Shown: in pieces, positions 32,430 through 42,442 of the stretch
Layout: every line of letters starts with the position of its first letter
Position numbering within the stretch: the stretch's first letter is position 1
NCBI GenBank assembly: GCA_002869335.1
Contig: PKTE01000205.1
Coordinates: 1-49,137, forward strand
From: Salinivirgaceae bacterium
GTDB taxonomy: Bacteria; Bacteroidota; Bacteroidia; Bacteroidales; Salinivirgaceae
Length of the DNA: 49,137 nt
Direction: 5' to 3'
Made by a program: the position numbers and the translations under genes
The notes under the pieces: model-generated
The model's database searches: none
Told to the model about the DNA's origin: nothing
What the model saw: only the letters and a program-made list of their open reading frames with translations

Positions 32430-33662
32430 TCAATCAACCGTTTTTAGAGTAAGAACGGTAATTTCCGGACGCATCCCTATGCGACCAGGAAAACCAATAG
32501 TTCCTGCACCAATATTTACATATAGTTGTTTATTGTTTTCCTGGTACAATCCTCCCCATTTTTCATATCGCATTGTTACCGGACTGATATTTATATTTTT
32601 TGAACGTATTCCAAATTGAAAACCGTGTGTGTGGCCTGATAGAGTTAAAAAGATATCAGCTGGATAATCTTTGACTTCACCATCCCAATGCGAAGGGTCG
32701 TGGCTGAGCAAAATGATTGGTAAATCAGAATTAATAGGTGTAGATGCTTTCAAATCACCATATTGAGGAAATGGTGGATGCCCCCAGTTTTCAACTCCGG
32801 AAATAATGATTGTATCTGAATTTTTAATTAATGTATCATATTCATTACGTAGTAGTTTCCAACCAACTTTTTCAAAAAAGTCTACAATATCAAGATTATT
32901 CCTCTGCTTATCCTGCGGTGTTTCCCATTTTACATAATCACCGTAATCATGGTTTCCTAATACAGCGAAAACACCATCTTTAGCATTAATTTGAGATAAA
33001 ATAGGTTGCCATCCTTCAAGTTCAGTGGCAAAATTATTAACAATATCTCCCGTAAAAACTACCATATCAGGATTTTGATTATTAATCATATCAACCATCT
33101 TATTGTATCGCTCTTTTTGACTTTTGGCGGTGCCTAGATGTAAATCTGATATTTGAACTACTTTATAATTATTAAAGCTTTTAGGTACCGAGCTGGAAAC
33201 AATGTTTTCTTCTATTATTCTAAATTGAAAACGATTAATAAATATACCAGTAATGCCCCCTATTAGAAGTAGTGCACCTGTAGAAAGCGCTATGATAGAG
33301 GTAATTCGGGATTTTGTTATTTTTAATGCATCAGGTATTATAAAAAGCAATTTTATAAGAATGGCAACTAGTCGAGGTAGATACCAAACTATAAAAATAG
33401 ATGTGGCAATAAAAAACTGCGAATAATTATCTTCTTCAAGATAGCTATATGTTTTAGGACTATATATAAATAAAAAAGCCCAAAATAAAAGGTAACTTAA
33501 ACTCATTGGTATTAGCACCCTTTGATAACGCTTTCTATTGAGTGATTTTCTTAAAAAAAGTTTATAGAAAATAAAATCAATCAGCACAATAAATATTGCA
33601 ATTGCAAATAAACCTACATATAGTCTCATAAAATTGGATAATGTATTAATAAGTCTCAACAC
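32430..33662 (-). CDS. membrane-anchored metallophosphoesterase (YkuE/YaeI-like)
   Basis: A 410-residue protein. Residues 1-155 have about four membrane segments. The C-terminal domain has all calcineurin-like metal motifs: 'QISDLHLGT', 'VFTGDIVNN', 'VLGNHDYGDY', 'LLSHDPSHW' and 'LSGHTHGFQFG'. The late 'VNIGAGTIGFPGRIGMRPEITVLTL' is typical of the YkuE/YaeI group, some members of which are UDP-diacylglucosamine or lipid phosphatases. The substrate here is unproven. It is convergent with uvrA and divergent from the TPR kinase gene. Confidence 0.92.
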   Translation of the reverse strand: MLRLINTLSNFMRLYVGLFAIAIFIVLIDFIFYKLFLRKSLNRKRYQRVLIPMSLSYLLFWAFLFIYSPKTYSYLEEDNYSQFFIATSIFIVWYLPRLVAILIKLLFIIPDALKITKSRITSIIALSTGALLLIGGITGIFINRFQFRIIEENIVSSSVPKSFNNYKVVQISDLHLGTAKSQKERYNKMVDMINNQNPDMVVFTGDIVNNFATELEGWQPILSQINAKDGVFAVLGNHDYGDYVKWETPQDKQRNNLDIVDFFEKVGWKLLRNEYDTLIKNSDTIIISGVENWGHPPFPQYGDLKASTPINSDLPIILLSHDPSHWDGEVKDYPADIFLTLSGHTHGFQFGIRSKNINISPVTMRYEKWGGLYQENNKQLYVNIGAGTIGFPGRIGMRPEITVLTLKTVD

Positions 33663-33730
33663 GAAAATATAAGAAAAGTTTGTTGAACAACAATTTAAAC
33701 GGTAAATTAGAATCGATTAAGGAATTATTT

Positions 33731-35965
33731 ATGAAGGCTTTTTTTGTTTTTATTCTATTTTTCTGTGCTTCTTTTATAGTGGCTCAAAATGATGACTCAC
33801 CATCAGTTTTATTAAAGAAACTTTCTAATGCTAAAGAAGACACGGTTATTACTGATTTGTATAATCAATTGGGACAGTACTATTACGAAGTGAAATACGA
33901 TTCTGCCTATTATTATTTTAACAAAGGTCTATCTATAGCGCGCAAGAAGAATATTCAAAGTGAAATTGCTTACCTGCTAACATCAAAAGCACGTGTAATT
34001 ATATATGAAGGAAATTATAATGATGCTATTGATACATTAAAAAAAGCAATGGTTATTTTCAAGCAAAATAATCTCGCAAGAGCCATAGCAACTGTAAATA
34101 CAAGTATTGGTGTTGTATTTTATAATAAAAGTCAGTATGATAGCTGTAAGTACTATTGGAATAAGAGCCTAAATATTTATAAAAGTTTAAATGATTCATC
34201 AGGGTTGGCCACAATTTACTCAAATATGGGAGTAGTAAATTACGTGCAGGGAAATGCAGAAGTAGCTTTAGATAATTATTTGAAATCACTTGAGATTCGA
34301 AAGAAAATAAAATCTACTAATGCTTTGGCTAGTTTGTATATGAAAATTGCTTTAATCTACCAGAATTTTTTTCAGGATAATTTAAAGTCTTATCAATATG
34401 TTTCAGAAGCAGTGCAGATTTATAGAAATGAGAATAATAAATTAGGGGAAACTAAGGCCCTAATAAATAAAGCCAATACATTAGATCACTTAGATAGCAC
34501 TCAAAGAGCTTTTGAAATTTATTTGCAGGCATTAGAATCAGCTGAAGAGATTGGAAATAAGCGATTACTAGCTACTTTATATTCTGTTTTAGGTGATAAG
34601 TATACCATTAGACGTCAATATAAATTAGCGCTTGATTACTTATATAAATCTCTCAATTACAACGAAGAGATGGGACAAATACGTGAGTTAGCCAAAAATT
34701 ATAATAGGATAGGAGTAATTTTTCATGAGCTTGCCGACTATAATACTGCATTGTCATATTATCAGAAAAGTCTGGAACTTGCAGATAAATTGAATTTACA
34801 CGATGAAAAGCAAGCATTATATTATTCTATGTCGCAGGTAACAGCAAAAATGAATAATTATAAAAAAGCTTATGAATATTATCAAAATTATGTGACGGAA
34901 AAAGACTCTATGTCGAGACGAGAGAATAAGCAAATACTTGCTGAGATGGAAGCTAAGTATACCAATCAACAAAATCAACAAAAGATTGAATATCTGGAAA
35001 AAGAGAAGGAAAATAAAGATGAGCAATTAAGGAAATCTATCATTATTCGAAATCTTCTTATTGGCATGGCTCTGCTTGTACTGGCAGTTGCATTGTTGTT
35101 TTTTAAACGGTTCAGAGATAAAACACAAATCAATAATGAGTTAAGGCAGCGAAATCAACAGTTTGCAAGTGCAAATGAAAAAATACAACAGAATGTATCT
35201 AACATTCAGGAGTTTAACAAACTGTTGATGGAGAAGAATGAAGTAATTCAGAAGCAAAATGCAGATATAACAGAAAGTAATCGGACGAAAGATCGAATAT
35301 TTTCTATAATAGGACACGATCTCCGTTCGCCGATGTCAAGCATACAAACATCGTTATTGTTATTACAAACAAAAGATTTTTCAGCTGAGAAAATTGCACA
35401 CATTTATCAGTTAATGAATAGCGATCTTAAATCATCGCTTGACTTACTTGAAAACTTGTTAGTTTGGGCTAAAAATCAAGAGGGAAAAATGAAACTTATA
35501 AAGGAAGAACATTCTTTTAATGCAGTTGCTGATAAAATAGTAAAATCCCTTGATTCTGTCGCTCAAAATAAAAATATTGAGATAGATTATATTCCAACGG
35601 AAAATGATACGGCTTACTTTGATAAATCAATGATTAGCTCGGTATTACGAAATCTATTAGTGAATGCATTAAAATTTACTAAACAGGGGGGTACTATTAG
35701 AGTCAAAGCCACTTTGCAGGATGATATGCTTAAAGTAGCAGTTGAGGATAACGGAATTGGAATGGATCAGACAATAATAGATAAAATTAAGCAAAAAGGA
35801 AATTATTATACCCAACCAGGAACAAATAAAGAAAGAGGTTCTGGTTTGGGGTTATCCATCTGTTTTGATATTATAGAAATGCATAATGGAACTTTAGAAA
35901 TTGAAAGTCAGCTTGATAAAGGGTCTGTTTTTACTTTTTCTATTCCAATAAAACCTAAGGAGTGA
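33731..35965 (+). CDS. TPR-containing membrane histidine kinase
   Basis: A 744-residue protein. ATG 33731 is chosen because it starts a signal peptide ('AFFVFILFFCASFIVAQ'); the open frame before it begins only with TTG. Residues about 40-400 are a periplasmic array of TPR helices ('LARAIATVNTSIGVVFYNKSQYDSCKYYWNKSL', 'LATIYSNMGVVNYVQGNAEVALDNYLKSLEI', read in pieces). A membrane segment is near 442-460, then a coiled coil. HisKA has His529 in 'SIIGHDLRSPMSS', and HATPase has 'NLLVNALKFT', 'DNGIGM' and 'GSGLGL'. No receiver domain and no adjacent regulator gene. A terminator follows. Confidence 0.95.
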   Translation: MKAFFVFILFFCASFIVAQNDDSPSVLLKKLSNAKEDTVITDLYNQLGQYYYEVKYDSAYYYFNKGLSIARKKNIQSEIAYLLTSKARVIIYEGNYNDAIDTLKKAMVIFKQNNLARAIATVNTSIGVVFYNKSQYDSCKYYWNKSLNIYKSLNDSSGLATIYSNMGVVNYVQGNAEVALDNYLKSLEIRKKIKSTNALASLYMKIALIYQNFFQDNLKSYQYVSEAVQIYRNENNKLGETKALINKANTLDHLDSTQRAFEIYLQALESAEEIGNKRLLATLYSVLGDKYTIRRQYKLALDYLYKSLNYNEEMGQIRELAKNYNRIGVIFHELADYNTALSYYQKSLELADKLNLHDEKQALYYSMSQVTAKMNNYKKAYEYYQNYVTEKDSMSRRENKQILAEMEAKYTNQQNQQKIEYLEKEKENKDEQLRKSIIIRNLLIGMALLVLAVALLFFKRFRDKTQINNELRQRNQQFASANEKIQQNVSNIQEFNKLLMEKNEVIQKQNADITESNRTKDRIFSIIGHDLRSPMSSIQTSLLLLQTKDFSAEKIAHIYQLMNSDLKSSLDLLENLLVWAKNQEGKMKLIKEEHSFNAVADKIVKSLDSVAQNKNIEIDYIPTENDTAYFDKSMISSVLRNLLVNALKFTKQGGTIRVKATLQDDMLKVAVEDNGIGMDQTIIDKIKQKGNYYTQPGTNKERGSGLGLSICFDIIEMHNGTLEIESQLDKGSVFTFSIPIKPKE

Positions 35966-36006
35966 ACAAATACGTAAGCTAATTGTATAAATTATTGTTA
36001 TCGAAC

Positions 36007-36050
36007 GGGATTGCCATAAAACATTATGTTTAGACAATCCCAAATTTTTT
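36007..36050 (+). terminator. intrinsic terminator after the TPR kinase gene
   Basis: GGGATTG (36007-36013) pairs with CAATCCC (36035-36041), with an inner AAAC/GTTT stem, followed by AAATTTTTT. Confidence 0.8.
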
Positions 36051-36083
36051 GTAAGAATATAGAAAACGATAAAATATTTTAAT

Positions 36084-37589
36084 ATGATTAAGGCACTTAA
36101 GAAGTTCTCGTTCCTGAATTTTGTAGAAAAAGTAGGTAATGCATTACCACATCCGGCAACACTATTTGCATTAATGGCAGGTAGTGTTTTATTATTCTCA
36201 TTAATAGCGCACTTTACAGAATGGACTGCCATACATCCAGTGACGCACGAATTAGTGGAACCAGTAAATTTACTTTCAAAGGAAGGTATTCACCGTGTAT
36301 TGCTTGAAATGGTTGAAAATTTCACCTCTTTTGCTCCATTGGGAATTGTATTAGTTGCTATGTTGGGTATTGGTATGGCCGAAGGGAGCGGATTAATAAG
36401 TGCTTTGATACGTAAACTTGTTTTAAGTGCACCAAAACGTTTGCTAACGTTTATTCTTGTTTTTAGTGGTATTCTTTCAAATTTTGCCAGTGATATTGGT
36501 TATGTACTTTTAATTCCACTTGCAGGCGTTATATTTTTATCAATTGGAAGACACCCTGTTGTGGGAATGGCAGCAGCCTTTTCTGGGGTTTCTGGTGGGT
36601 TTAGTGCCAATCTTATCCTAGGTACAATTGACCCATTATTAGCGGGTTTATCAACAGAAGCGGCTCAAATTGTTGATCCAAATTATGTGGTAAATCCTAC
36701 TGCTAACTACTTTTTTATGATTGCCTCAACCTTTGTGATTGCTGCAACAGGAACCTGGGTAACTGAGCGAATTGTTGCTCCAAGATTAGGAGAGTATCAT
36801 GGAGAATTAGAAGAGGACTTACATCCGCTTACCAAAAAAGAGAAAAAGGGATTAAGAGTTGCTGGGTTGGTTTCATTAGGTATTATTGGTATCGTTTTAA
36901 TTGGTTTGATTCCTGAAAACGGATTTTTACGTGGCCATGATGGTACCGTATTGAATTCTCCGGTAATTGAAGGAGTTGTGGCCTGGTTACTTATTTTGGC
37001 TGGGGGAGCAGGAATTGCATATGGAGTTACTGTTGGAGAATATAAAAATGACTCCGATATTGTCAATGGTATGACCACAAGTATGAAAACGCTGGCTTCA
37101 TATATTGTATTGGTGTTTTTTGCTGCTCAGTTTGTGGCATATTTCAAATGGAGTAATCTTGGGTTGATTTTTGCCATCAAAGGAGCTGATTTTCTGGTAC
37201 ATATGGATGTAGGGCTGATACCGCTGTTGATTATGTTTGTAATTTTATCAGCAACCATTAATATGTTCATGGGAAGTGCTTCAGCCAAGTGGGCTGTGTT
37301 GGGTCCTATCTTTATTCCAGTATTCATGTTCCTTGGCTACTCACCTGAATTAAGTCAGGTTGTTTTCCGAGTTGGTGATAGTGTTACAAATATCGTTTCG
37401 CCTATGATGAGCTTCTTTGCTCTAATTATTGCATTCTTTCAAAAATATGAAAAGAAAGCTGGTATTGGTACCATTATTTCAACTATGCTGCCATACACAA
37501 TAGCATTTTTTATAGTTTGGGTAATACTATTGGTAATATGGGTATGGCTTGATATTCCGCTAGGACCAGGTGTAAACTTACATTTGTAA
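36084..37589 (+). CDS. AbgT family transporter
   Basis: A 501-residue inner-membrane protein matching the AbgT family (p-aminobenzoyl-glutamate importer in E. coli, MtrF drug/folate-precursor exporter in Neisseria). Signature pieces are 'VGNALPHPATLFALMAGSVLL', 'PLGIVLVAMLGIGMAEGSGLISALIRK', 'SDIGYVLLIPLAGVIFLSIGRHP', 'GTIDPLLAGLSTEAAQIV', 'MFMGSASAKWAVLGPIFIPVFM' and 'RVGDSVTNIVSPMMSFFAL'. About 12 membrane segments plus re-entrant loops are expected. Direction and substrate cannot be decided from sequence. A 68-codon membrane protein gene follows after 34 bp. Confidence 0.95.
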   Translation: MIKALKKFSFLNFVEKVGNALPHPATLFALMAGSVLLFSLIAHFTEWTAIHPVTHELVEPVNLLSKEGIHRVLLEMVENFTSFAPLGIVLVAMLGIGMAEGSGLISALIRKLVLSAPKRLLTFILVFSGILSNFASDIGYVLLIPLAGVIFLSIGRHPVVGMAAAFSGVSGGFSANLILGTIDPLLAGLSTEAAQIVDPNYVVNPTANYFFMIASTFVIAATGTWVTERIVAPRLGEYHGELEEDLHPLTKKEKKGLRVAGLVSLGIIGIVLIGLIPENGFLRGHDGTVLNSPVIEGVVAWLLILAGGAGIAYGVTVGEYKNDSDIVNGMTTSMKTLASYIVLVFFAAQFVAYFKWSNLGLIFAIKGADFLVHMDVGLIPLLIMFVILSATINMFMGSASAKWAVLGPIFIPVFMFLGYSPELSQVVFRVGDSVTNIVSPMMSFFALIIAFFQKYEKKAGIGTIISTMLPYTIAFFIVWVILLVIWVWLDIPLGPGVNLHL

Positions 37590-37623
37590 ATACACAATTT
37601 TTGGTGTTTATTTGCTACCAAAA

Positions 37624-37830
37624 ATGAAGTTATTAAAGAAGATAGGATTACTATATCTGGGTGCTGTAATATTGACCCTAATAGGTTATGGGCTTGATAA
37701 AGACCCTCTATACAACGATGGTTCTTTGATATTATTAGAGTTTTTTATAATGTCCATAATCATTTTTGCAGCATTAAGCATATTGTTTGGTATAATTTAT
37801 TTTATACAAAAACTTTATCGAGGTAATTGA
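37624..37830 (+). CDS. small two-helix membrane protein
   Basis: A 68-residue protein with two hydrophobic helices ('IGLLYLGAVILTLIGYG' and 'LLEFFIMSIIIFAALSILFGIIYFI') and a basic C-terminus. ATG 37624 is used rather than the TTG 12 bases earlier. It follows the AbgT gene by 34 bp, so it may be co-transcribed. No family is recognised. Confidence 0.6.
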   Translation: MKLLKKIGLLYLGAVILTLIGYGLDKDPLYNDGSLILLEFFIMSIIIFAALSILFGIIYFIQKLYRGN

Positions 37831-37896
37831 TTTATGCGGATTTGAGTTTTTTTATTTCAAATCTAAAAAAAATGTAAGTCGCATGAAGAATTTTAA

Positions 37897-37904
37897 TAGC
37901 TTTG
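37897..37904 (+). promoter_or_regulatory. candidate -7 element of the methyltransferase gene
   Basis: TAGCTTTG (TAnnTTTG) lies 42 bp before the ATG at 37947. No TTTG occurs 19 bases upstream. Confidence 0.35.
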
Positions 37905-37946
37905 TTGCCTTTGAGCAAATAAAGTATCTTAATAAATCAAACTAAA

Positions 37947-38717
37947 ATGAAATTTAGCCTTCGCGAAAAACTATTTCAAATGTGGTATTGGTATGTCAAT
38001 AAAGTTGATAAAAATGCCGAAATTCTTTTCATGAACTATGGTTATCATAATGAAAATGAAAAGATTCAATTATCTGAAAAAGATGAAAATAACAGGTATT
38101 CTATTCAGCTATATGACCATTTGGCATCAGCAGTTGAATTAAAAGGAAGAGATATTATTGAAATTGGATGTGGCCGTGGAGGTGGCTTATCACATGTGGT
38201 TGAAAATCACAAGCCCGGAACTGCTCGGGGAGTAGATTTGGATAAACGAGCAGTTGACTTTAGTAATAATCATTATAACCACGAAGGGTTATCATTTTAT
38301 CAGGGCGATGCACAAAAATTGCATTTTGAAGACCATGAAGCCGATGCTATTTTAAATGTGGAATCATCACATAGATACCCGGATATGATGGCATTTTTAG
38401 GCGAGGTTAAGCGTATTTTGCGCCCAGGTGGATATTTTCTCTATACGGATTTTCGATATGACCATGAGATGGATGAACTTAAAAAGCAATTAGCTGAGAG
38501 TGGTTTAAGTATTGAAAAAGAAAAAGTTATCAATAACGAAGTTCTTGAAGCATTAAGACTTGATGATCCGCGTAAAAGAAAGCTGGTTAAGAAATTAGCT
38601 CCTAAATTTTTACATAAAGTTGCATTAAACTTTGCCGGAACAATAGGTTCCGAAACCTACAGGCAAATTGAATCAGGTAAATATGTTTACTATAGCTATG
38701 TTTTAAGAAAAAACTAG
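37947..38717 (+). CDS. class I SAM-dependent methyltransferase
   Basis: A 256-residue Rossmann-fold methyltransferase. Motif I is 'DIIEIGCGRGGGLSHV' (about residue 70), motif II 'ARGVDLDKRAVDFS', then 'FYQGDAQKLHFEDHEADAILNVESSHRYPDM' and 'EVKRILRPGGYFLYTDFR'. The 'NVESSHRYPD' segment and the overall layout resemble small-molecule or lipid O/C-methyltransferases of the phthiotriol methyltransferase-like group. The true substrate is unknown. It is monocistronic and ends at a strong terminator. Confidence 0.9.
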   Translation: MKFSLREKLFQMWYWYVNKVDKNAEILFMNYGYHNENEKIQLSEKDENNRYSIQLYDHLASAVELKGRDIIEIGCGRGGGLSHVVENHKPGTARGVDLDKRAVDFSNNHYNHEGLSFYQGDAQKLHFEDHEADAILNVESSHRYPDMMAFLGEVKRILRPGGYFLYTDFRYDHEMDELKKQLAESGLSIEKEKVINNEVLEALRLDDPRKRKLVKKLAPKFLHKVALNFAGTIGSETYRQIESGKYVYYSYVLRKN

Positions 38718-38732
38718 CGATAAGAATATTTC

Positions 38733-38768
38733 AAAAGCTCAATGACATTGACATCATTGAGCTTTTTT
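38733..38768. terminator. bidirectional intrinsic terminator
   Basis: AAAAGCTCAATGA (38733-38745) pairs perfectly with TCATTGAGCTTTT (38754-38766), followed by T's on the plus strand. It lies between convergent genes and can serve both. Confidence 0.93.
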
Positions 38769-38771
38769 TGT

Positions 38772-39983
38772 TTAATATTTGATAATTTTTTGATTGTAAA
38801 CAGTTTGATTGCCATGCATGATTTGAATGAAATACATTCCAGCATTTAAATCTTTAAAACTTTCAATCTCCATTGTTTTTAATTCACCTTTTAATCCATT
38901 AAAACCTTCCTCATGTATAAGCTTTCCAGAGACATTTAAGACTTTTAGCATGTAATCTCCAGTGTCTTCAATATTAATTGAAACAGTAATTTTATTATGT
39001 GTAGGATTAGGATAAATTTGAATGTTTTCAAAATGTGGTTCAATTGTTTCGTTGCCTGTTAATGCATCACAAGAAATATAAGCTCCGTCTGGTGTACACG
39101 CAATAATATTTATGCAATTTATGAATGGATTAATTGTGATGTTGCTAACATTTTTATTGGGTAAATTACCTGATACATTGCTTAAAATATCAGTTTCTAT
39201 GTTATATAAGTAGATGCCATTGTAATCATCGGAATGATTAGCAATTCCTATTCCCAGCAGGTTATCATTTACCACATATATTGCATTGATTGAATCCATA
39301 TACCTTACTAATTCAAAGGAGTTTCCGTAATCATTTGATACATATAGGCCATCTGAATCGGACATGTCGTAAACGCCCAAATACAGTTTATGATTTATTA
39401 AGTCATATGCTGCCGCATGACAAGGAAGGAGCAGAGGTCCAATAAACTCAAAGGGACCGTCATCTTCAGATCTTAGAATAAATGATGTGTTGTTAAAGTT
39501 ACCAATTGCAATGACTTTGTTATCATCGAAGAATATATTGGAAATAACACTGTCGGTTTGCATTGTATGCACATTTGACCACGAGTAGCCGTCCTGAGAT
39601 TTTGCAATTCCTCCCCAAAATCCACAAAAATAAGTGTCGTTGTGTTTTTCAATAACCTGTGGTTTATAAAAGTATTCCATAACTTCTGACATACCAGTGT
39701 AAAGATTTACTTTATAAACTGCATCTGAGTAAGTACCAGAACCAATTGTGGCTAATATGCATGAATCATCTAATCGAACGCCGTCAGTAACTTCAAGGTT
39801 GTAGAAAAGCTCAACATATTGATCATCATCTTGTACAAAAATCGATTCATTTGAACCAAAATAGATTCTTGGAAAAAATTCAATGAACGAAACAGCCTCA
39901 TGGTTTTCATTAACAGCATCCCATTGTTGAGCAAAACAAATAAAGGGTTGCCAAAATAAAAGAATGACAATTAACTTTTTCAT
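38772..39983 (-). CDS. exported beta-propeller-like protein with T9SS sorting domain
   Basis: A 403-residue protein: signal peptide (about 1-18, 'LIVILLFWQPFICFAQ'); a body (about 20-310) of irregular beta repeats with BNR-like turns ('AKSQDGYSWSNV', 'YVSNDYGNSFELV', 'RSEDDGPFEF') suggesting a sialidase/sortilin-like propeller; and a T9SS type A domain ('ENIQIYPNPTHNKITVS'...'LNAGMYFIQIMHGN'). It is probably exposed on the cell surface. No enzymatic motif is seen. It shares the style of the giant sortilin-type protein at 17994-22106 but is much shorter. Confidence 0.88.
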   Translation of the reverse strand: MKKLIVILLFWQPFICFAQQWDAVNENHEAVSFIEFFPRIYFGSNESIFVQDDDQYVELFYNLEVTDGVRLDDSCILATIGSGTYSDAVYKVNLYTGMSEVMEYFYKPQVIEKHNDTYFCGFWGGIAKSQDGYSWSNVHTMQTDSVISNIFFDDNKVIAIGNFNNTSFILRSEDDGPFEFIGPLLLPCHAAAYDLINHKLYLGVYDMSDSDGLYVSNDYGNSFELVRYMDSINAIYVVNDNLLGIGIANHSDDYNGIYLYNIETDILSNVSGNLPNKNVSNITINPFINCINIIACTPDGAYISCDALTGNETIEPHFENIQIYPNPTHNKITVSINIEDTGDYMLKVLNVSGKLIHEEGFNGLKGELKTMEIESFKDLNAGMYFIQIMHGNQTVYNQKIIKY

Positions 39984-40010
39984 AATTAGTTGTTTTTAGG
40001 TAGTGTTTAT

Positions 40011-40018
40011 CAAAATTA
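40011..40018 (-). promoter_or_regulatory. candidate -7 element of the T9SS protein gene
   Basis: Minus-strand TAATTTTG (TAnnTTTG), 27 bp before the start at 39983. No -33 box is found. Confidence 0.35.
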
Positions 40019-40169
40019 CAACTAATTTTTATAGAATTATAAAATACCTAATAAGAAGCTGAAAAATAATTATTTAGATTATGTTAACAATTAATTATAA
40101 ACATAATTGCATATGACATGTTCAATTTTAGGATATATGTATCTTAAACTATTATATAATTACCATATC

Positions 40170-42437
40170 ATGAGGAAAATCTCTACTTTAATTGTACTTT
40201 TAGTCATATTTGTTGGCTACACACATGCACAAATAGGTGCCAAACATTTACTAACTTTCGAACAAGCATCCAATAGCTTTTATTCAGGTGATCCAGAAGG
40301 AGCTATGGGTATCCTTGAGTCCAATTCTATGGATTTAGCTGAAGGCAAAGACCAGTTACTTTATGAGTTATTTAAAGGAACAATTCTCTCAGAAATGGGT
40401 AAGTACTCGGAGAGCAACCAATATTTTGATAAAGCCTATCAAACTATTGATGCATTTGGCGCTGATGTAGGAAAAAAAGGACTTTCAATGTTGACCAACC
40501 CATTAGTCACTAATTATGAAGGAGAAGCAGCAGAGCAAATGTTGATTCACTATTTTAAAATTTATAATTATTTGCGCATGGGTGAGTCTCAATCAGCTAT
40601 AGGAGAGGTTAATAAGATGAATGCAAGGATTGCAGATCTGGAATCGAAAAAAGGCAAGAAAACATATATAAAAGATGCTCTTTTGCATATAATGATTGGT
40701 ATTGCTTATGAGCAAAATGGACAATTTGAGAATGCTTATGCTTCTTACAAAGAGGCGTATGATTTATATCAAACAAATTATGATGTAAACTTTGATGTCA
40801 AAGCTCCAGAGCAACTTAAAAAAGATCTTGTAAGAGCTGCAAAATTGTCAAATAATGAAACAGCTTTAAATACGTATATGACAAATTTTGGTATAACAAA
40901 TATTGATCTTGATCCATCAAAAGGACAAGTAGTTGTGCTATGGAAAAATGGTCATGCTGCCAAAAAACTAGAAACAAAAATGACCATGCAGCCCACACAA
41001 ATGAATGGTGGTTTAGGATTTATAAATACCCAAACAGGAGAACAGTTTCCTGCAGGAGCAGCCGCAGCAGGTGCAGGTATTTCAAGATTATTAGGTGGTG
41101 GCCCAACTACCATGGCATACCCATATTATGCTCCAAAAGCTGAAAAATATACAAACGCAACTGTAAGTGTTGGCGATGTATCATCTGATTTGCATGTGGC
41201 AGAAGACGTTAGTAAAATATTAATTCAATCATTATCAGATAAAAAGCTTAGAGAGATTGGTTCTATGTTGGCTCGTAGTTTAACTAAAAATGCAGGAAAA
41301 GCATTGGCTAAAAAAGGTTTAAAACGGGCAGCAGCATATATTCCAGGAGTAAGTAGTTTTTCTGGAATGATTAATAAGGGAATTGATAAGGCCGTTGATA
41401 AAGCAGCTTCTAAATCAGAGCACGCAGACACTCGTGGGTGGTATTTGTTGCCTCATAAAATACATTATACCAGGTTAGATCTGCCTGCTGGAGAGCAAAC
41501 CATTAATTTTTCAGCTAAAGATGCAACTGGATTAACTTCAGATCAAACTCAATCTGTAAATATTACAGCTGGGAAAATTGCCGTAGTTTCATTTTCAGTT
41601 ACTGAGAGTGGTGCTGTTGTTACTCAACCTGCTTATGCAGCAGCAACTTCTACAAGTACTATAGGAACTGGATTATCTGGAAATTCAATGTTAATTGGAG
41701 GCGGAGCATCTTCAAGTATGGGATCAGAAGTTGCTATTGATTATTTTTACCCAATGCCTGCTGTATCAGCAAAAGAAATACGTCAAAGGTTTTTAAGTGG
41801 GCAGGGATATTATACCAGAGTTGAGAAAAGTGATCGTAAATTACTAAAACATGGTATTAAAAATAGTAGGAACTATAAAGAACGTCTTTTTGCAAAATAC
41901 TATTTGGATGAAAATGGTATTTCTTCAATAGATGATAAAGTATACTTCGATTTCCAAATGGGAACAAAAGGAAGAAAGAAAATTAGTGGAATAAAAGATT
42001 TGCCAGGTTTTGTAAAGGAATTAATGTATGTCGATCTTAAAACTACCTTATATCCAAATTTGACAAAAAACATTGCAGAAGCAGATTATATACTAACTGT
42101 TAATGTACAGAAATTAAAAGCCTCTAATAACTTATGGTTTATGTTTGTTGTTGGTGTTCTGCCTACTTTAGTGGGCTTCCCGGGTGAGTTACCAACTTTT
42201 AAAATTGATTATAACGCAACCTTAAAGAACAATTCAGGTGATTTAATAGCCCAATCTTATCAAAGTTTTAAGAAAAAGGGTGTAGGATTCCTCTACAATG
42301 CTAAAAACAAAGAACTTGGATTTCTTGCGCCTAAAAAGAATCCTAATAAGCTTAATGTAATTGAATTAGGAATGCAAAAAACAGTAGGCGATATGAAAAG
42401 AGATTTATACACAAGACATATAAATTATAAAAACTAA
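40170..42437 (+). CDS. COG3014-like exported TPR protein (paralogue A)
   Basis: A 755-residue protein. ATG 40170 starts a clear signal peptide ('ISTLIVLLVIFVGYTHAQ'). The N-terminal half is TPR-like ('LLTFEQASNSFYSGDPEGAMGIL', 'LLYELFKGTILSEMGKYSESNQYFDKAY', 'IHYFKIYNYLRMGESQSAIGEVNKMN', 'IMIGIAYEQNGQFENAYASYKEAY'). It is followed by 'GQVVVLWKNGHAAKKLETKM' and 'ADTRGWYLLPHKIHYTRLDLPAGEQTI', a layout matching COG3014 family proteins. A Lys/Ala/Gly segment ('AGKALAKKGLKRAAAYIPG') and a unique C-terminal domain ('EADYILTVNVQKLKA') follow. Function unknown; an envelope-associated role is inferred. It is first in a four-gene locus and closely paralogous to the gene at 44633. Confidence 0.8.
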   Translation: MRKISTLIVLLVIFVGYTHAQIGAKHLLTFEQASNSFYSGDPEGAMGILESNSMDLAEGKDQLLYELFKGTILSEMGKYSESNQYFDKAYQTIDAFGADVGKKGLSMLTNPLVTNYEGEAAEQMLIHYFKIYNYLRMGESQSAIGEVNKMNARIADLESKKGKKTYIKDALLHIMIGIAYEQNGQFENAYASYKEAYDLYQTNYDVNFDVKAPEQLKKDLVRAAKLSNNETALNTYMTNFGITNIDLDPSKGQVVVLWKNGHAAKKLETKMTMQPTQMNGGLGFINTQTGEQFPAGAAAAGAGISRLLGGGPTTMAYPYYAPKAEKYTNATVSVGDVSSDLHVAEDVSKILIQSLSDKKLREIGSMLARSLTKNAGKALAKKGLKRAAAYIPGVSSFSGMINKGIDKAVDKAASKSEHADTRGWYLLPHKIHYTRLDLPAGEQTINFSAKDATGLTSDQTQSVNITAGKIAVVSFSVTESGAVVTQPAYAAATSTSTIGTGLSGNSMLIGGGASSSMGSEVAIDYFYPMPAVSAKEIRQRFLSGQGYYTRVEKSDRKLLKHGIKNSRNYKERLFAKYYLDENGISSIDDKVYFDFQMGTKGRKKISGIKDLPGFVKELMYVDLKTTLYPNLTKNIAEADYILTVNVQKLKASNNLWFMFVVGVLPTLVGFPGELPTFKIDYNATLKNNSGDLIAQSYQSFKKKGVGFLYNAKNKELGFLAPKKNPNKLNVIELGMQKTVGDMKRDLYTRHINYKN

Positions 42438-42442
42438 CAATT

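Noticed and set aside
37839-37863. Terminator after the small membrane protein gene (GATTTGA/TCAAATC)
   Set aside because: The T run is in the loop and A's follow the stem, so it does not fit an intrinsic terminator on either strand.
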